Shown piece after piece: positions 39,501 to 52,789 of a DNA stretch of 64,000 bases (its first letter is position 1; each line of letters begins with the position of its first letter). The notes under the pieces were generated by a model. It was given only the letters and a program-made list of their open reading frames with translations, was not told the DNA's origin and did no database searches. The stretch spans positions 25,001 through 89,000 of the forward strand of contig JAYMTL010000003.1 of assembly GCA_036897445.1 (NCBI GenBank), read 5' to 3'. Source of the stretch: Pelargonium tetragonum (Eukaryota > Streptophyta > Magnoliopsida > Geraniales > Geraniaceae). Position numbers and translations under genes: made by a program.

Positions 39501-42500
39501 TTTTTCTTCCTTATAGAGACAGCTAATATGTCCTAATATATCCCATACAGTATACTTTTTAAGATATGAGAACCCTCCTCAAGAGTGACTAGACTAGAGA
39601 AACTTATACCCTTCTTTTTTATAAAGGATTTCATTCTCAATAGGGGACCCTTATAAAAAAACCTAAATTCATTCTAAAAAATTGTTAAGTAAATATAGAA
39701 ATTTTGTGTTTTCAGAGCTGCTTTGCTGCCAAACTTTTTCTAAATTTTCTGAAAGTAAGTCATAAACTCTAGAACAAGGGTGTGATGAGATACATGTATG
39801 CCCATTCGTAAAAAGCCAGCATGTCTGATAACTTTTTGAAATAGTTTGTATAAGCAATACGGTATGGGCGTCTCTCGGGATATATAAACTGCCTTAAAAT
39901 AAAAGAGCTGCTCAATTCAGTTAAACTTTATTTATCTTTGATTTTGAGCCTTTTGTTGACTTTTTGTAGATATCTCGTATATAAGCAACTCCTTAAGATA
40001 AAAAAATCCAGTTACAAAAACTACGGATTACTCTAGAATTTTACAAACTCAAGAGAACCTCGCAGTTCTTATGTCTGTAAAATACCTAAGCTCACGAGTG
40101 CACAGCACGCCAAGATAATATAACCCTAATTGCTGACTTATATTTTTTTATTGAGTATCTCTCCTTGCAACGCTCTAAAAAGCACCCATATTTATAATTA
40201 TACAAGGATTTTTTGTTTACGGAAAATTCTATATTGAGTGGTGGAACCCTTGTTTGAATTGAAGTTCTCACTACGGGTTGCCCCAGGCAGCTGCCCAAGC
40301 CACAAGGTCTCTCCTTTTTTTAGATATTTCTTTTTCTGAACCAGAGCTATACGGGTCGGGTTTAGGAAAAATTTAGAGCTGGTAAATACGAGACCTTTTC
40401 TGAGTTAAAGTTGTATATGTAGCTACAAAAAAGGATAGTAATTCAAAGTATACTTACTTTCTAAGGTAGGACTTACGTTTTTCAAACTACTAACCTGCCC
40501 ATAAAGTCAGTTAAAAGTAGATGCAGACTCTTTATGTACAAACTTTAGGGTCTATCCTATCAGGATATCGTGCAGAATATAAAATATAAAAACCTTTCTT
40601 CTTAGCTAACCGGGCTCCTTAGTATTACCCCGAAGAGGTTTCAAAGGATTAAAACCCGAAGTAAATCCTTAAAATGCGGAATCCTATAACAAACAGGGCC
40701 TCACAGCAACTCTATCCATACTTGACTCTTCGACTTGGGTTTTAAGAATGTAGAGACATTCTATATTTGGGTACCGCTTCCAAATTCAGTTTTATACCTC
40801 TAAGTTTTGATGTTGTTACTCTTATATTAGCAAGAGCTGCTCCTTATGCGGTCTTCTGTTTTACTTTGTTCCCTCGGCTTTTTAACTTAATAAGGAAATC
40901 AAGGGCCCTACTTATTTTAGGGGGACTCAAGCAACTTTACAAATAAGTAGTAAAATATTATTAATCATAGCATTCAGATTTCACTGACTTCAACTAAGGC
41001 TAAAGACTAAACAGGCAGAACTAAATCCAAAAAGGGTAAGTCACTAATCCATTTATGGAAGTAGCTGGTTAATTCGAATAGAAAAGTATAAGAGACTCCT
41101 TAGCTCAATTTTGGTTAGGTTAACATAAAGGTTTTTGTCCGTATACAACATATTAAAAAACTCTAGAGTACCTAAAAGGGTTTCCTTTTTAGAGTATAGT
41201 ATTGCTTATCTTATCCCTATACGAGCACTTTTCTTGGGTAAATGTTACTGAAGAAAGAAGCAGGTCTCATATCATATATTATAAAGGAGAATTTCTACTG
41301 AGGAAACTTTGTTTTAGCATAATAGGAGTTTTCGACCTTTTCAGTTCAAATTGTTACTAGATTCTGCTTCAATCCGGGCTAGTACTAAAAAAATATAGGT
41401 GCCTCATCCCAAAATTCAGAAGCTTCTGGGTTACGAAAATTTTGAATTTATAAAGCCCTCTTCAAATATTAAGAAGTAAATCTTAGCTTACTCTTCAATC
41501 CCCTTTAACGGGTCTAAATATTCCCGATTCTCCTTAGATTTGGGTTTACCCTTTTATTAGAAACACTTTTTTAAGGATCCTACAGTCTAAAGTTTAAGTA
41601 TATCAAAAGATTTTTTTCTGGGCGCTTTAAACTCGTACTTTATGGGCTTTGCCTAGAACCTACGTCATTTGTGCCTTTGTTCTATCCTAAAATTTCACTT
41701 TCCTTCTCGAATGAGAGACTGCTAATTTTAAGCTATCAACCAATATAAGTCTATTTTAAGTGATTTACTCTTTTAGGAGTTCCCCATTATACTTAAACAA
41801 ACTTATGTTTCTTTCCTTATAGCGCACCCCTACTATAAACCAAAAGCCATGGACCGGGACTTTTCTAGTAATTAATTAGTCTACTCGATTATATCCAACT
41901 TGATTAAATCTATGTCTTACACTAGAACTTCCCTCGAGTACTAGTAGTATCCTTAGAAGAAAACCCCCACAGGTAAATGAAGTTCAATAGAGTTATTTTA
42001 TCTCATTCTCTTTGCTCTTTAAACCTTACCAAGGAGGTGTATCCAAAGAATGAAAAGAATACTCGGAGATATTTGCTAATTTTACAGAGAGACCCCATTT
42101 TAGTGAATAGTAAGCAATATATTCTTTATGCCAAGGGACAAAACTTTGGTTTCTATTTTTGGTATATATATATTTCAAGTTCAGTAACTATCCATAAATT
42201 ATCTTTCTTGTAGTTAAACAAGGTTCTATGAAGGTTAATGAAAATGAAGGGGTGGTGCATTTGTTCAAAAGTTTAAGAGTACTCTATTAAACGCTTGGGT
42301 ATTCCTTGTAACAGGATTTCTTATGCTTTTTAGTGTAGGAGGGATCCAGTCCCTTTTTTTGTTAAGAGGGTTTCCTGGGTTAGGTAGATTTCACAGGGTC
42401 AAGTTATTTTGGAGTTATATAAAATAGAAGTTGAGATTTTCAAATTCTTTTATAAAAGTCCTTTTAGTCCCGGCTTTAGTATCAATTATAGAGTTGAAAG

Positions 42501-42630
42501 CAAGGTTTACATTAGTAAAAGAGAGAGCTTGGCCCTTTAAAAAGCTATTTGAGATAAGGTCTTAGGATCAAATTACTCTCAGCTCATATCCGCGAAGTAG
42601 TTACCTTAAATATTATTTCTTAAGTTGCTT
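30510..42630. other. AT-rich non-coding block, RIP-like texture
   Basis: This is the longest stretch without any family word. Lines at 33241, 38101 and the nearby 42601 give TpA/ApT 18/10 and (CpA+TpG)/(ApC+GpT) 18/18. The only notable site is the G+C-richer segment at 31.94-32.11 kb. The 103-codon frame at 37629-37940 and the 93-codon frame at 34324-34605 resemble no family I know and are expected by chance. Confidence 0.5.
31935..32110 (-). other. G+C-richer patch with hairpin and B-box-like word
   Basis: The minus strand reads TTAGCCGGTGTACGG (A-box-like), then GTGTA-CGGAA-TACAC (a perfect five-base hairpin, plus strand 32090-32104), then CGACCGAGGTTCTAATCG with a B-box-like GGTTCTAATCG (32069-32079). 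The order and 30-40 base spacing suit an internal RNA polymerase III promoter, as in tRNA genes or tRNA-derived SINEs. To the left are CGCGCG and CCTCGCCTCTCTCTCT, unusual here. No acceptor pairing is found. It could also be part of an unrelated mutated repeat. Confidence 0.35.
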
Positions 42631-42639
42631 GAGAGTATT

Positions 42640-42860
42640 AAAGCAAGCTTGTCAATGAGTAGAAATCCCTAAGAAACCTAGAAAGAGGCTCCTTCTTTAA
42701 TTGAATTACCTCGACTTCTTCCTCTACCCCTAATCTTCTTACTTTTATGACTTACTTGACTTAATGTCTCAACCTTCACACCAAACTTTAAGGTCTTATT
42801 ACCGACTTTCCTAAGAGCTAGACTCTCGACCCTAAATCGAAGGAAAACTCATAAGAATAA
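42640..42860 (-). repeat. Island of the degenerate repeat family
   Basis: On the minus strand the order is GTCTAGCTC (42817-42823 region), GGTGTGAAG (42774-42782), then 63 bases, then the word AGGTAATTCAATTAAA (42696-42711). The 53.0 kb island has GGTGTGAAG and the 16-base word 65 bases apart in the same orientation. One minus-strand frame stays open for roughly 50 codons across it, rich in Lys, Arg, Gly and Ser and including IRGRGRSRGNSIK. The product is not recognised. The shared spacing makes common origin likely. Confidence 0.55.
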
Positions 42861-42869
42861 GAAGCAAAT

Positions 42870-45090
42870 CCTCTAGAATTAAAACCCTTTTACTCTTTAC
42901 TAAAGGTTACTATATCCCTTTCTTTGGGTTAAATCCTGTAAAATAGAAAATAACACCTTGTTTGAAGTCAAGAACAGAGTAATCCAAGACGAAAGTCAAA
43001 ATCTGGTATAAACTTCGAGCCCCTTTCTGGTCTGGGAAATTGACTTTCTAAAGGCTTTTTTAAGACTCCTAGGTTATAATTCCCTTAAAGTTAAAGGAAG
43101 GCTAAGCATAGGTAATTGGTAATTTAAAAGAGTCTCTTTGTAAGCGTTTGTTAATAAGAAGTCCCCGTTTTGGGTATTAAGTTTTTTGAAAATTTCGATA
43201 CTCTTTATCTTTCTCGGCAGATTCATTTAATATAGCGGAGCTTACACATAAATTAACTTAGTAAAATGAAAGAAAGGGTGTTTACAACAAGAAATGCATT
43301 TGAATTTAATCCTTTTGGTCTTCCCATCAATATGGCAATTTTGAAACTCAAGGCCTTTACTTACTGTATAGCTTTCTCTATAGCTCTAAAATTTCAGTTG
43401 GAGCAAGGTTTAAGGAGTTTAAGAAGTATATAAACTAAAGTTCTTTTTTCTGGGATACTTTTTAAAAGATTTTAGAGATAGAGGATTTTTCACGACTACG
43501 CAAGAGGAACTCAGGATACTCTTTGAAGTGCTATTCATATAAAAAAGCGAACTTCATTTTTGTAGGAGGCAAAATCGACATTCTATTTATTCTGAAACCT
43601 GACACTTAGTATATCCACAAGAGTCGAGCAAAAGCTATACCTTACAACTCTTTTTTCTTTCTTGACTCTATTGTTAATGAAGCTCTATAAAGTATAATCT
43701 ATAGGAATTTCCATTAAGGGAACTCTGTAGAGCTTTCGCGAGGACATAAAACAAATAGGAATAAGAAAGACCCAGTAAACCTAGAAGGATACTCTATCGC
43801 TTGGCTTATTTAAACGCTTCTGAAACTAGAGGGATCCCGAGTCGCGTCACTATAATATCAACTAAAACTTGTTTTTCATTAAGATTGTAACGGAGTTCTT
43901 ATTCTTTTATGGGGATCCCTTACTAACTATATTGATTCTGGCAAACCTCGATAGCGTTTGAGAAATAAGCGATTCTACACTATAAAAGTACCTAAAAGCC
44001 TGAAACGAGTCTAAACATGGGCTCACTTTTATACGTCATAGTATTATCCAACCCTTTTTGAAAAGATATTGCTACTTTAGCGCTTCTCTTACATCCAGTA
44101 GAGCTTAAACACGAGAGTTAGTAAACCAATTTCTATTTCATATTTCAACTAGCGGAAAAGTCCAGTAACGGCTACTTTTGTTGAGTTGTTATTCTTTAAC
44201 AAAGAGATAGGCAGTAATTTATAAAAGAACTCCAGCTACTTTTTTACTCTATATTCATTCTACTTATCGAAGTAAGGTAACACCACAACTACTATCTCTT
44301 TCTGTACCGGCTTAAGGGCTTTTTAACTCTGACTGCGAAACTCTTTAGTAAAGTTAGTGCTGTATCTAATATAATTTATTTGAAATGTAATTAATAGATA
44401 GAAATTTGTATATATCCAGACTCACTGCCGAGCGCAAGGTTCCACCTGGGGAGGACTTATTACTTATAAAGAATCCTAAAAAAATTCTCTCTACAGGTTT
44501 GGTAGGAAGACTTTTTGTAGATCTAAAGTACGCGGGTTCTACCCACCTTAACTTCATTTTGATTTTGGAGGTATTCCTTAATTTAATAAATAAAAAAGGG
44601 GTTTTCACCTTTGCAGAGAGATTCATAACAACGCATAGGACTAATTCCTTCTATATCTATAGTAATTTAATATTAAACCCTTTCTACCAGTTTCACTGTC
44701 AAAGTATAAGAGCACCCAAGGGCTTACCCCCAATTTAAATCCGCAGTTCGTTCCTGTATTCAGGTTAAGTAGGGTGTTAGGCTATTCACAACTGGCGTTG
44801 CCTCAGCTTCCTCTTTTTCTGGTAAGAAGATTCGTATAGAACTGTAATTCGTTTCCAGTAAATAAAGTCAAGTTAGAGCCTTTCGGTGGTCTTACTCTCC
44901 CTTTTGTCAGTCCCAAATTAACAAGGAAACTTTCTTCTTCGTCAGTTTATTAGGTGGTTAACTAGATTTTGAGAGTATAGGTTTGACAGGGGGGGTACTT
45001 TTATGCAACTAGTTTCGTCATTATAGAAAAGAACTTTGATATTGTTTGGTTTACTCCCCAACCCGCGTTTTTACTGGAAAGTCTTTCATT
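42870..45090. other. AT-rich non-coding block
   Basis: No supported gene. Two overlapping frames on opposite strands, 110 codons at 44406-44738 and 86 codons at 44366-44626, are the longest overlap of open frames in the window. Neither resembles a known family, and the pair shares one stop-poor patch. A G7 run lies at 44989-44995. Confidence 0.45.
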
Positions 45091-45099
45091 AGAAGGGCT

Positions 45100-45740
45100 T
45101 GGTTCTCTTGCCTCTTTTGCTGTTAGTTGTTAGTGCTGTCTTACTAGTTTAAGTGCTAAAGTTAATTAGTTTCCGGTAAAGACTAAGAGAAGTCTAGCGG
45201 ATAGTATACTACAGATAGAGAGGAGAGTAACAGTTCTAGTTGAGGAAAGGTATATCTTCTAAAAAGTTATAGCTCTTAAGGCTCACAAGAAAGCTACAGG
45301 TATCTATCGAAGATAAGGGACTGCAAGTGAACAGGCTATGAATAAGAAACAGGAAGGTAATCGTTAGATTAGTAGTAAGCAGGAGTTTTTCTCTAATAAA
45401 TTGAGTTGAAAAGCTTGAAAAAGCAGAGGGAGAGGTCCTATAAGAGTGACGTACCAAGGTATTGCAACTTCTCGTCTAGTGCTATTAAGTGGATACGTTC
45501 TAGGGTTTTCTTGGTTATAGATAGGTATAGTATTAGTAGATACTCGTAATTCAGTAGCTCGTGTCTTTCCTGCTATCCGTGGGACTTGGAACCCTCTTGT
45601 GCTAGAATTTTTCAAAAGGTTTTTGCAGGGAAATCGCGAGTTTCTTCTCTTCTTAGTCAAGTATCTTTCTTACTTATAAAAAGGGAACCCCAGGAAATAG
45701 TATACGAGCTTACACCCTGTTTGATAAACCTTGTAAGGAA
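45100..45740 (+). repeat. Island of the degenerate repeat family, stop-poor
   Basis: AAGAGAAGTCTAGC at 45185-45198 matches the minus strand at 53164-53179 and, less perfectly, at 54283-54297 and near 42817. Further right, one plus-strand frame from about 45390 to 45735 is interrupted only rarely. Minus-strand frames of 73 and 98 codons (45236-45457 and 45364-45660) overlap it. None can be matched to a known protein. The low stop density here on both strands is unusual for the window. Confidence 0.4.
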
Positions 45741-45959
45741 TTCTAGACACTAAGGGCAGTAAATCGGAATATTAAAGGGACGGGTAAATACATTAACAGC
45801 AGAGACTTCCCTAGGTTTTTGGTAGAATACAAGGAAAATCTTAATAACAAGGAATAGGCTCTTTTCATCTGTCTTTTTTTATCTGGGTTATACTTAGGGA
45901 ATACAAAGGAAAGTTTTCTTCTTCCCGGCTCCTGTTAAGAAAATAAGTAAAAAGGAATT

Positions 45960-46240
45960 TGAAAAGGGATTCAGCTGCAGAAGAGTATAAAAAGAACAAG
46001 GTATGCAGTTCTATTCATAATACTGTATAACATTAACCTTCCTACGGTACCCCTACGGCCAGTAACAAGGACTATTACAATATATCCTCTAAGGCTCTTT
46101 CCTCTTAAACAAGAAAAACAGAGAGCAAGAGTAAATTTGTAACGATTCTTCTCTATATCTATATATAAATAGAATATACCTAATTAAAACAAATAAAAGA
46201 TAAGAATACTAATCAACACCAACTATGTAAGAAGTCTAGA
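45960..46240 (+). repeat. Island of the degenerate repeat family
   Basis: AAGAACAAGG at about 45992-46001 is followed by ATTCATAATACT at 46013-46024, identical to 21581-21592. The bases after it run CCTTCCTACGG and CAGTAACAAGG, comparable with CTTCCGTTACACTAC and GAAGAGTAATG after the 29544 copy. It is a shorter and more diverged copy than those at 21.5 and 29.5 kb. Confidence 0.5.
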
Positions 46241-46249
46241 GTCTACTAA

Positions 46250-49200
46250 GTACTAAGGGGGCGCTTTCTCCTCTTAAAAGCTCTCTTTGACACGACTGTA
46301 ACCCGCGGCCATTAGTCTAAAAAATAGGATTTAACAATTTCTAAAGCTATAGGCTACTTACGAGCTCTCTGATTCTAGAGTAAGTAAGATATTTGATTCA
46401 CCACAATATCTTTATATAAATATAAGATATAAGTGCATTTTTCCTTATGAAATGAAATCGGATACTACGAATTTAGGGGCTTTCTCCCTTTTTGAGGTTT
46501 GTATTTAGTATTTAGGAAGTTCTAGCAAATTAAAGTACAGAAATTAAGAAAACTCTAGTTTTTTGCGATAAAAACTCGCTGGGGTTTCTTTTTGTTAAAT
46601 CTAGAAGAGGAGAAATCCGTTTTATAAATTAAGTTTTATTTTGTGCGTACTTAGGCTATTGAAAATGAAAAGAGGAGAATAATTTTGTATTTCTTTTTAT
46701 ATTCCTAGGCTTGCTCTTCTCCTTGCTAACTAGACTGGATTGAGAGGTGTGAAGCTTATCTAAAGATACCTTTATATATATTAATATAATAAAAGAGCAA
46801 TAAGGGTTACCCGGGCTATAAAATCTTTCCCCGATGTTAGTTTCATTTTTTAAGAATCGACAAAAGCTTTACCTGTAACCTTAACTTTAAATCGCGGGTT
46901 AATTTTTCTAGTATATCCTATTCTAATTTTATAACGCAAGAGCTGTAGGGTAGTCGTATAGGAAGTTACTGTGTTATCTCATCATGTTGAAAAACTCATA
47001 AAATTCTGTTTTGAACTGCAATAAAGTGGATATTAAGTTTCTTTTTACTACCAGTACTATAACAACTTGCATGAAAATTGCTGAGCCTAAACCCAAAGCC
47101 AGATACTACTTAAAATAAAAAAAGCGGGTTTTAATTATTTTCCTTCTTTTGAGAATACCCAGCGCTAAAAAACTTACTGCCTAATATACTTTATCAAGAG
47201 CTTGCCATAAAATCTCGGAGGGCTCCTTATTTCTTCTAAAATTAGAGTACACCTATTTAGATCTAGAACGCGGGTTATAAAGAACTCCTAAGTTTAGTAC
47301 AGAATAGTCAGTCTAAGTCATTTACTTTTAAAGACACAGCACCTAGGAATAAAACCCAGGAAGGGAGCTAGTTTAGCAGGATTAAACACCCGAGAAACAC
47401 AATTCAGTTAAAACTATAAAACTATATATATTTATTATATTTATTTGCAATTCGGGGGCTCCAAGAAACTTGAGAGGTTCGTGCTACCAAACGTGGATTA
47501 AGAACTAAGAGTATGCGATTTCTAGTTCTATCTACACTACAACGGGAACCTTTTCAAAAGGAGGAAATATTTACAGTGTAACGGATCGGGTTAGTACATG
47601 TGTAACTTATTAAAGTTCTATCGATAGCATGTCGATCCAGGAGGATTTAGTATAGCACGCCTTTTGAGTGTCAAGTTACTAAGCTCGAAATTGTAAAGAA
47701 ACTCGCGGATACCCATACACCTTTGGGCCCTCTGAATTTTTTGTCGTTTTGTTTGATCGAATCTTATGGCATTAGTAGCCCTTATATAAAGAAAATCTAA
47801 ATCAAAGGGTTACCGCCGGATCCACAAGAGAGAGTAGGATAGCGGCTTTTAGGTTTATATCCGTATCGATTTGACTGAAAAGTTGTGTATTTCTATTCAT
47901 TTTTATATACTTTATGTTACCAGCAAACCCTTGTATTTTCTGGGTCTGAGTTCAATTACTTACTAGGAAACAGAGCCTTTTGAAAAACGAAAATCAGGCC
48001 TTACCAGGGTACCACCAAAGGTTATGAAAGCATATATTTTCGAGACTCAAAAATAAGTAAAAGAGTAAACTTCTTCTAGCTAAGAGTTGCATTTGAGATT
48101 AAGAAAAACTCTTAGGATATTTTTTAGGTACTGGATTCGCCGAGTTTTTTTGACTATAAATAGTAATGGCGCGGGTTTCCATTCAGCCCTTTAGAAAACC
48201 GCTAACCCTTTATCTAAATAGAAATTAGACAGCCAATTATTATAATTAAGGATTTCTTTGAAGAATTTAGACGGCCCCCTCTTTTTATTTAGGGGAGCTC
48301 GTAGAAGTTTTTAATTTGGTCCAGGTAAGCACTTGGGGTTGGCTAGTAAGCGACGAGTTTTGTAGGATATTTTTCAAGTATCAGGTTTTTTAAGCTAGAG
48401 TCATAAATATTTAAAAGAAGGGCGGCACAAATTGGATACTCTTGATTAATTCAGGAACTTCAGTCTATATCACAAGAAATTTGAGTTATAACCAAGCTTT
48501 TATATTATAAAGGGGATTTGCTGCCAGAAAGGCCCGGGGTAAAAATCTCTATTTATAAAGCAGCAATAGAATCCATTTTATAGTGAGCTATACTACTCTA
48601 TCAAGGAGTCCTTAAATCTACTTTTCATCTATTGAATATTTCTTTTTATTTTGTTTAACTCGAAGGTTAGTATAAGTATAATACCGGAGCTCCATGGAGG
48701 AATTCCTAGTTGCTAGTAGTAAGCGCTTTTACCTGTAAGTCTCACTTATAGAATAAGTAAAAGAAGGCCCTCCTTAGACTCTAGTTAGCGACAAGAGTTC
48801 GGTGTATGAGAGCGCAAAAAGTGCAGATTAATAAGCTGTGACCCTATTTACGCCTTTGCCAATGAGCGGGGTATAGGTTTTTCCTATCCTATTTGAATAG
48901 AATAATCTTAGTCCTCGTATTAGATAGGGGAGACCCTTAAAAGAGGAGACTAGGGTATCTGGCCGTTACTTATGTAGGGGGAGTGCTTCTCCTGACGAAA
49001 AAGGGAAATCCAGGCCTAGCCTAGGACAAAACTTACAAGTAAAAACACAGGAATTTTATAAAATTCTTTCAAATAAAAATTCATTTAGGATCCCTTGTAC
49101 TTAGGGAGTTTCCTTTAACCATATGAGGTTTTTTTAGACACTCTTTGGAGCTGTTTGAGTGTTAGTGCTTGCAACTTCAGTTCTTTTTACTTTTAACAAG

Positions 49201-51220
49201 TTTTTTAGGGTCTATTTTCCTAAAAGAAGGCATAAACATTGATTCCAATTAACTTTAGACGAACTCCAGGATATATAAATAAACATGATAGCTAAGCTAC
49301 ATGAAGTATTAGATGGGATAGGTGTGTTCTCTGCTACGAGGATACTTACTAAACATATCTTCCTTTAAAAAGGGTTTCGTGAAGTGTATTAGAACAAAGG
49401 ATTTCTCTTATAAACTCGAGCCTTATACTTTAGGGCTTCTGGGACAACACTCTATTTGTTTGTAGGAAGTGCATAAAAATTCTTGGTCAATCAAAGGGGT
49501 TGTAGTAGATTATCCTGAGCAATTTGTAAAAGGAGTCGCCCTTAATAAAAAAGAAAATAGAAGCAAACTTAGTTCTTCCACAGGGATTTTTAAGTTCTTA
49601 TCCTTGAAGTCCTAATTCTAGTACATAGTAATTATTTAATAAGAGTTCCTTGGGATTCCATATAAAATCTCCATTATAAGTCTTGTACAAGTACGCACCC
49701 TAATAAAGGTAAAGTTTTTGCTATAGGCTAGTAAGTAGTACACTAAAGCACATAAAAGGTAAAATGCCTTTTTTAGCTTGCTGTCTTAATCTTCTGCTTT
49801 TAATAAAAATAGGATCGAATTTCATTTTTCATTCTGATGCCTTTCTAAATATTATTTTAACAAAACCCTTTTTTCACAAGGAATATCCCCCTTTTATGAG
49901 AATATAAAATTGACTCTTCTCCTCTTTACCTAAGCCCACTGTACTAGGTACTCTACAGATTGCTGGGATTTTCTTTAGCCTTCTTTTTTTATTTAAGACT
50001 TTTTAAGGGGCCCTCATAACTCTACCAAATTCAATTAGCCTTATACTTTTAAGCAAAGTAAAGGATTTGCCTAATTTTAGGTTTCTGTCTACCCACGGAA
50101 TCGCAAGAACTTAAATAGAGGATACCCTAATTCTCAAAACTTACTCCATTTGGTTTCTCAAGCTTGGGAAAACCCAGAGTGAATAGCTTCAAAATTCCTT
50201 ATATAGGGTTTAAAGTGCGCTTTTATCGCCAAAAGGTTCAAACGCGATTAAACCCCTAAACTAGCGGATCAGTTATAGCACTTAAGTAAATATAAGGAAA
50301 TACTTGAGTTGAATTTAGTTTTTTATTTATCGTTCCTCAACAAAAGAAGTAAGTAAACTTTAACTAAAAAGATCCCATACAAGGAAAGTAAGACTCTTCT
50401 ATAAAAAATTCTTAACTATTACTCGACAAAAGCCTAGACTGATAAAGCTCTCAGGATACTGAGTACGGGTATTACAAAGATTCTCTCTAACTCTATAAAT
50501 AAAGGAAGGACGCAAACCTCTTTGAATTACTCTGGGAGTAGTATTTTGTTTGCTTTGCAATACCTAGCGATTTAAATCTGAAAGTTGTATGGGCCCTTTA
50601 TAAATAGTATTTGATATGTAAACAGGATACACTATCCACACATCGACCTGTGGGTTGACTAAGAAATTCTGCTTAATCTTAGCTCGGATAAAGAGATCCT
50701 CAGTTAAGACATTAAAGGCATCAATTAATAGGAATGTCTTAATTTACTTATAGCTTTTTACCCCTCCCCTGAACCCCTTTAAGTGCTCTTGCGTTCTAAA
50801 AAAATCTCAGCGTTGTATACAGATTTGCGTTTTCAAGATTCCTCGGTAGGCGCTTATGGTGCGCAGCACTGAGAACCTTATTCTACTAAAGAATTCTTTT
50901 ATCTCGGATAGGAATAAAGCAACAAACCCAAAAGCTTATAGAGAAGTCCCTAAAACTAAAATAAGTATCCTTAAAAATTTTTCTGTAATGTAGTAACTAA
51001 GCCTACCTTAACCACCTTCATACCGGTCAAGGCTCCCCAAAGGATTTCTTTAGATAGGAACCCTTTTCTATCTCGGTCTTCGTGATGCATAGGATGATCT
51101 ATATTCTATATTATGACATTGCTTTCGAGGTTTTGACTTTGATTATTTTGTCTTTTTATGACAATTCCAAAAGCAGCCCTTAAGTTTTCGAGTTCTAGGA
51201 ATGCTTAAGACGAGATAGCA
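46250..51220. other. AT-rich non-coding block, RIP-like texture
   Basis: No gene, RNA or repeat is recognised. The line at 49261-49320 gives TpA/ApT 10/10, the weakest bias of the nine lines counted. Confidence 0.45.
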
Positions 51221-51224
51221 AGCG

Positions 51225-51450
51225 GCTTTTTTACCGTGTGACACTTACGAGCTTTTTTGCTTTTATTCATAGCTAGTTTAGATTCTGTTTCCTGCTTTAT
51301 CTGTATCCTAGGAACCTGGGCCCTTCCTTTCTGAACAGTCTTAACAGCTAGACCTGTACCTGTCTTACTCTAGCCTTTGTTGCCCGTAGCTAGTGGAGCG
51401 ATATTCTTATCTGCAATCTCCTTACTAGAGAAACCCTTATATACTATGTT
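51225..51450 (-). repeat. Stop-poor island, Lys-rich minus-strand reading
   Basis: On the minus strand a frame of about 75 codons is nearly open and is rich in Lys, Thr, Gly and Gln, for example KTGTGLAVKTVQKGRAQ. The minus strand of the 18.3 kb island has a reading of similar pattern (NTGKALKAGISQK). At the DNA level GATACAGATAAAG recalls GATACAGATATAA near 20666. A helix-turn-helix-like opening (SSKEIADKN) is suggestive but too short to assign. It is probably another diverged member of the family. Confidence 0.35.
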
Positions 51451-51459
51451 GGGGACTCC

Positions 51460-52780
51460 TATAAAGAGAACCGGGAAGAGTTTTCTTAAAATAAGAATCA
51501 ACACTCACTATAGAAAAGGGCCCACATAAAAAGTAGAAAGCTAGTAAGTAGAAGTGTGTAATATAATTGTCAACGCTATAGAACTTTGTTCCTGTACCTT
51601 TTACCAAGAGGGGCTTGTCAAATTAAATTATTATAGCAAAATTTTCTTTAGTTGGAGCTGAGCTGTCCATAAAAATAAAAACATAGAATTCGTTTAGTAC
51701 CATGCTGCAGTAAGACCCATATCTAATACTGAGTACATACTGGCATTGCTATCGAACTAAGATAATTGAGGATCTCACATATTTTTTAGATTTATTTGTA
51801 TTCCTTACTTTACTGGCTATAAACCAAAGGATAAGCTTTTTAATAGCTAACACCAGGGGAATTCCTAAGGACTTTTAAAGGGGTAAAGCGGGTTCGAGCT
51901 GAATGAGTACAATAAGGAAATGTCCTGTAGCTGTACAGAACCCCAACAAAAAGACTAGGAATCCGCTCTCAAAGAAAGATGTTATGTTATCCTAAATTCA
52001 GACAAGGAAATCTCTGAAACAAAGAAATAAGTTTCTGTCTATAACTCCTTTAAAGAGACTAAATCCTAAAACCCTTAGGAAATTTGAATCCAAGAATACA
52101 AAAGTGCTTGCTTTACACTGATACTGCTGAAATACTGGAAAAGCTCTTAACAACACAAAAAAAAGGTAACCTTCTCAACCTTCCAAAGACTAAAATACAA
52201 CTGTTGACAGAGGTGATATAGACACTGGGTGTTCCATCATATACATATAAGCGTTACCTGAATTGATTGGTTGACAGAATACAAAACAGAAGTTTGGTTC
52301 GAGCTGTCAAGAGTACTCGCTTTCATTAACTGGTGACTGATAGGATAAGTGAGGTCTAGTTCCTAAAGGCTAACTTGAGTTTGGTAAAACTGAATGAGTA
52401 CAAGAACTAAAAGAATAGTATTTCCCTCTCCTCCTTTACAATCTATACACAAAATTCGGATACTCTAAATAAGGAATCAACTAGCTTTAGCTACAACTAG
52501 AACAAAGAAGTATATCCTACTTCTAGAAATGGAATAGACTCACAAAGTGCTACACTTGCATCCCTTTCTTCTTAGACTCGTTAGACTCGAATTAGTTTAA
52601 TGTACCTGCTGATCAGTACTAAGGCTTGCAAAACCCAAACACAGAAACGAATAATACAAACCCAGGAATGAATTCATTTCCACTATAACTACTACGGCAC
52701 TCATTTAAGGAAAAACTTATTAGCTTCAATTCTTTCTTTATTGGCGCTTTCCTTATAAAATCCTAAACAATCTGTAAGAA
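51460..52780. other. Non-coding stretch with weaker RIP bias and direct repeats
   Basis: Lines at 52201 and 52261 give TpA/ApT 9/10 and (CpA+TpG)/(ApC+GpT) 20/19, so the RIP-like bias is reduced here. CTGAATGAGTACAA is repeated exactly at 51899-51912 and 52390-52403, and GGTTCGAGCTG at 51891-51901 and 52296-52306. GTTGACAGA recurs at about 52204 and 52271. No open frame of note is present, so this is not an overlooked simple gene. It may be a younger or short insertion. Confidence 0.4.
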
Positions 52781-52789
52781 ACACCTATT

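Noticed and set aside
44406-44738. 110-codon plus-strand frame, the longest in the window
   Set aside because: Its length is near the chance maximum for this composition, it has no recognisable domain, and it overlaps an 86-codon antisense frame.
51225-51450. Helix-turn-helix transposase fragment
   Set aside because: Only a short SSKEIA-like start fits; no catalytic motif or terminal inverted repeats were found.
52200-52290. TGTTGACAG-type words suggestive of a long terminal repeat edge
   Set aside because: No matching second terminal copy, end motif or adjacent element part was found.
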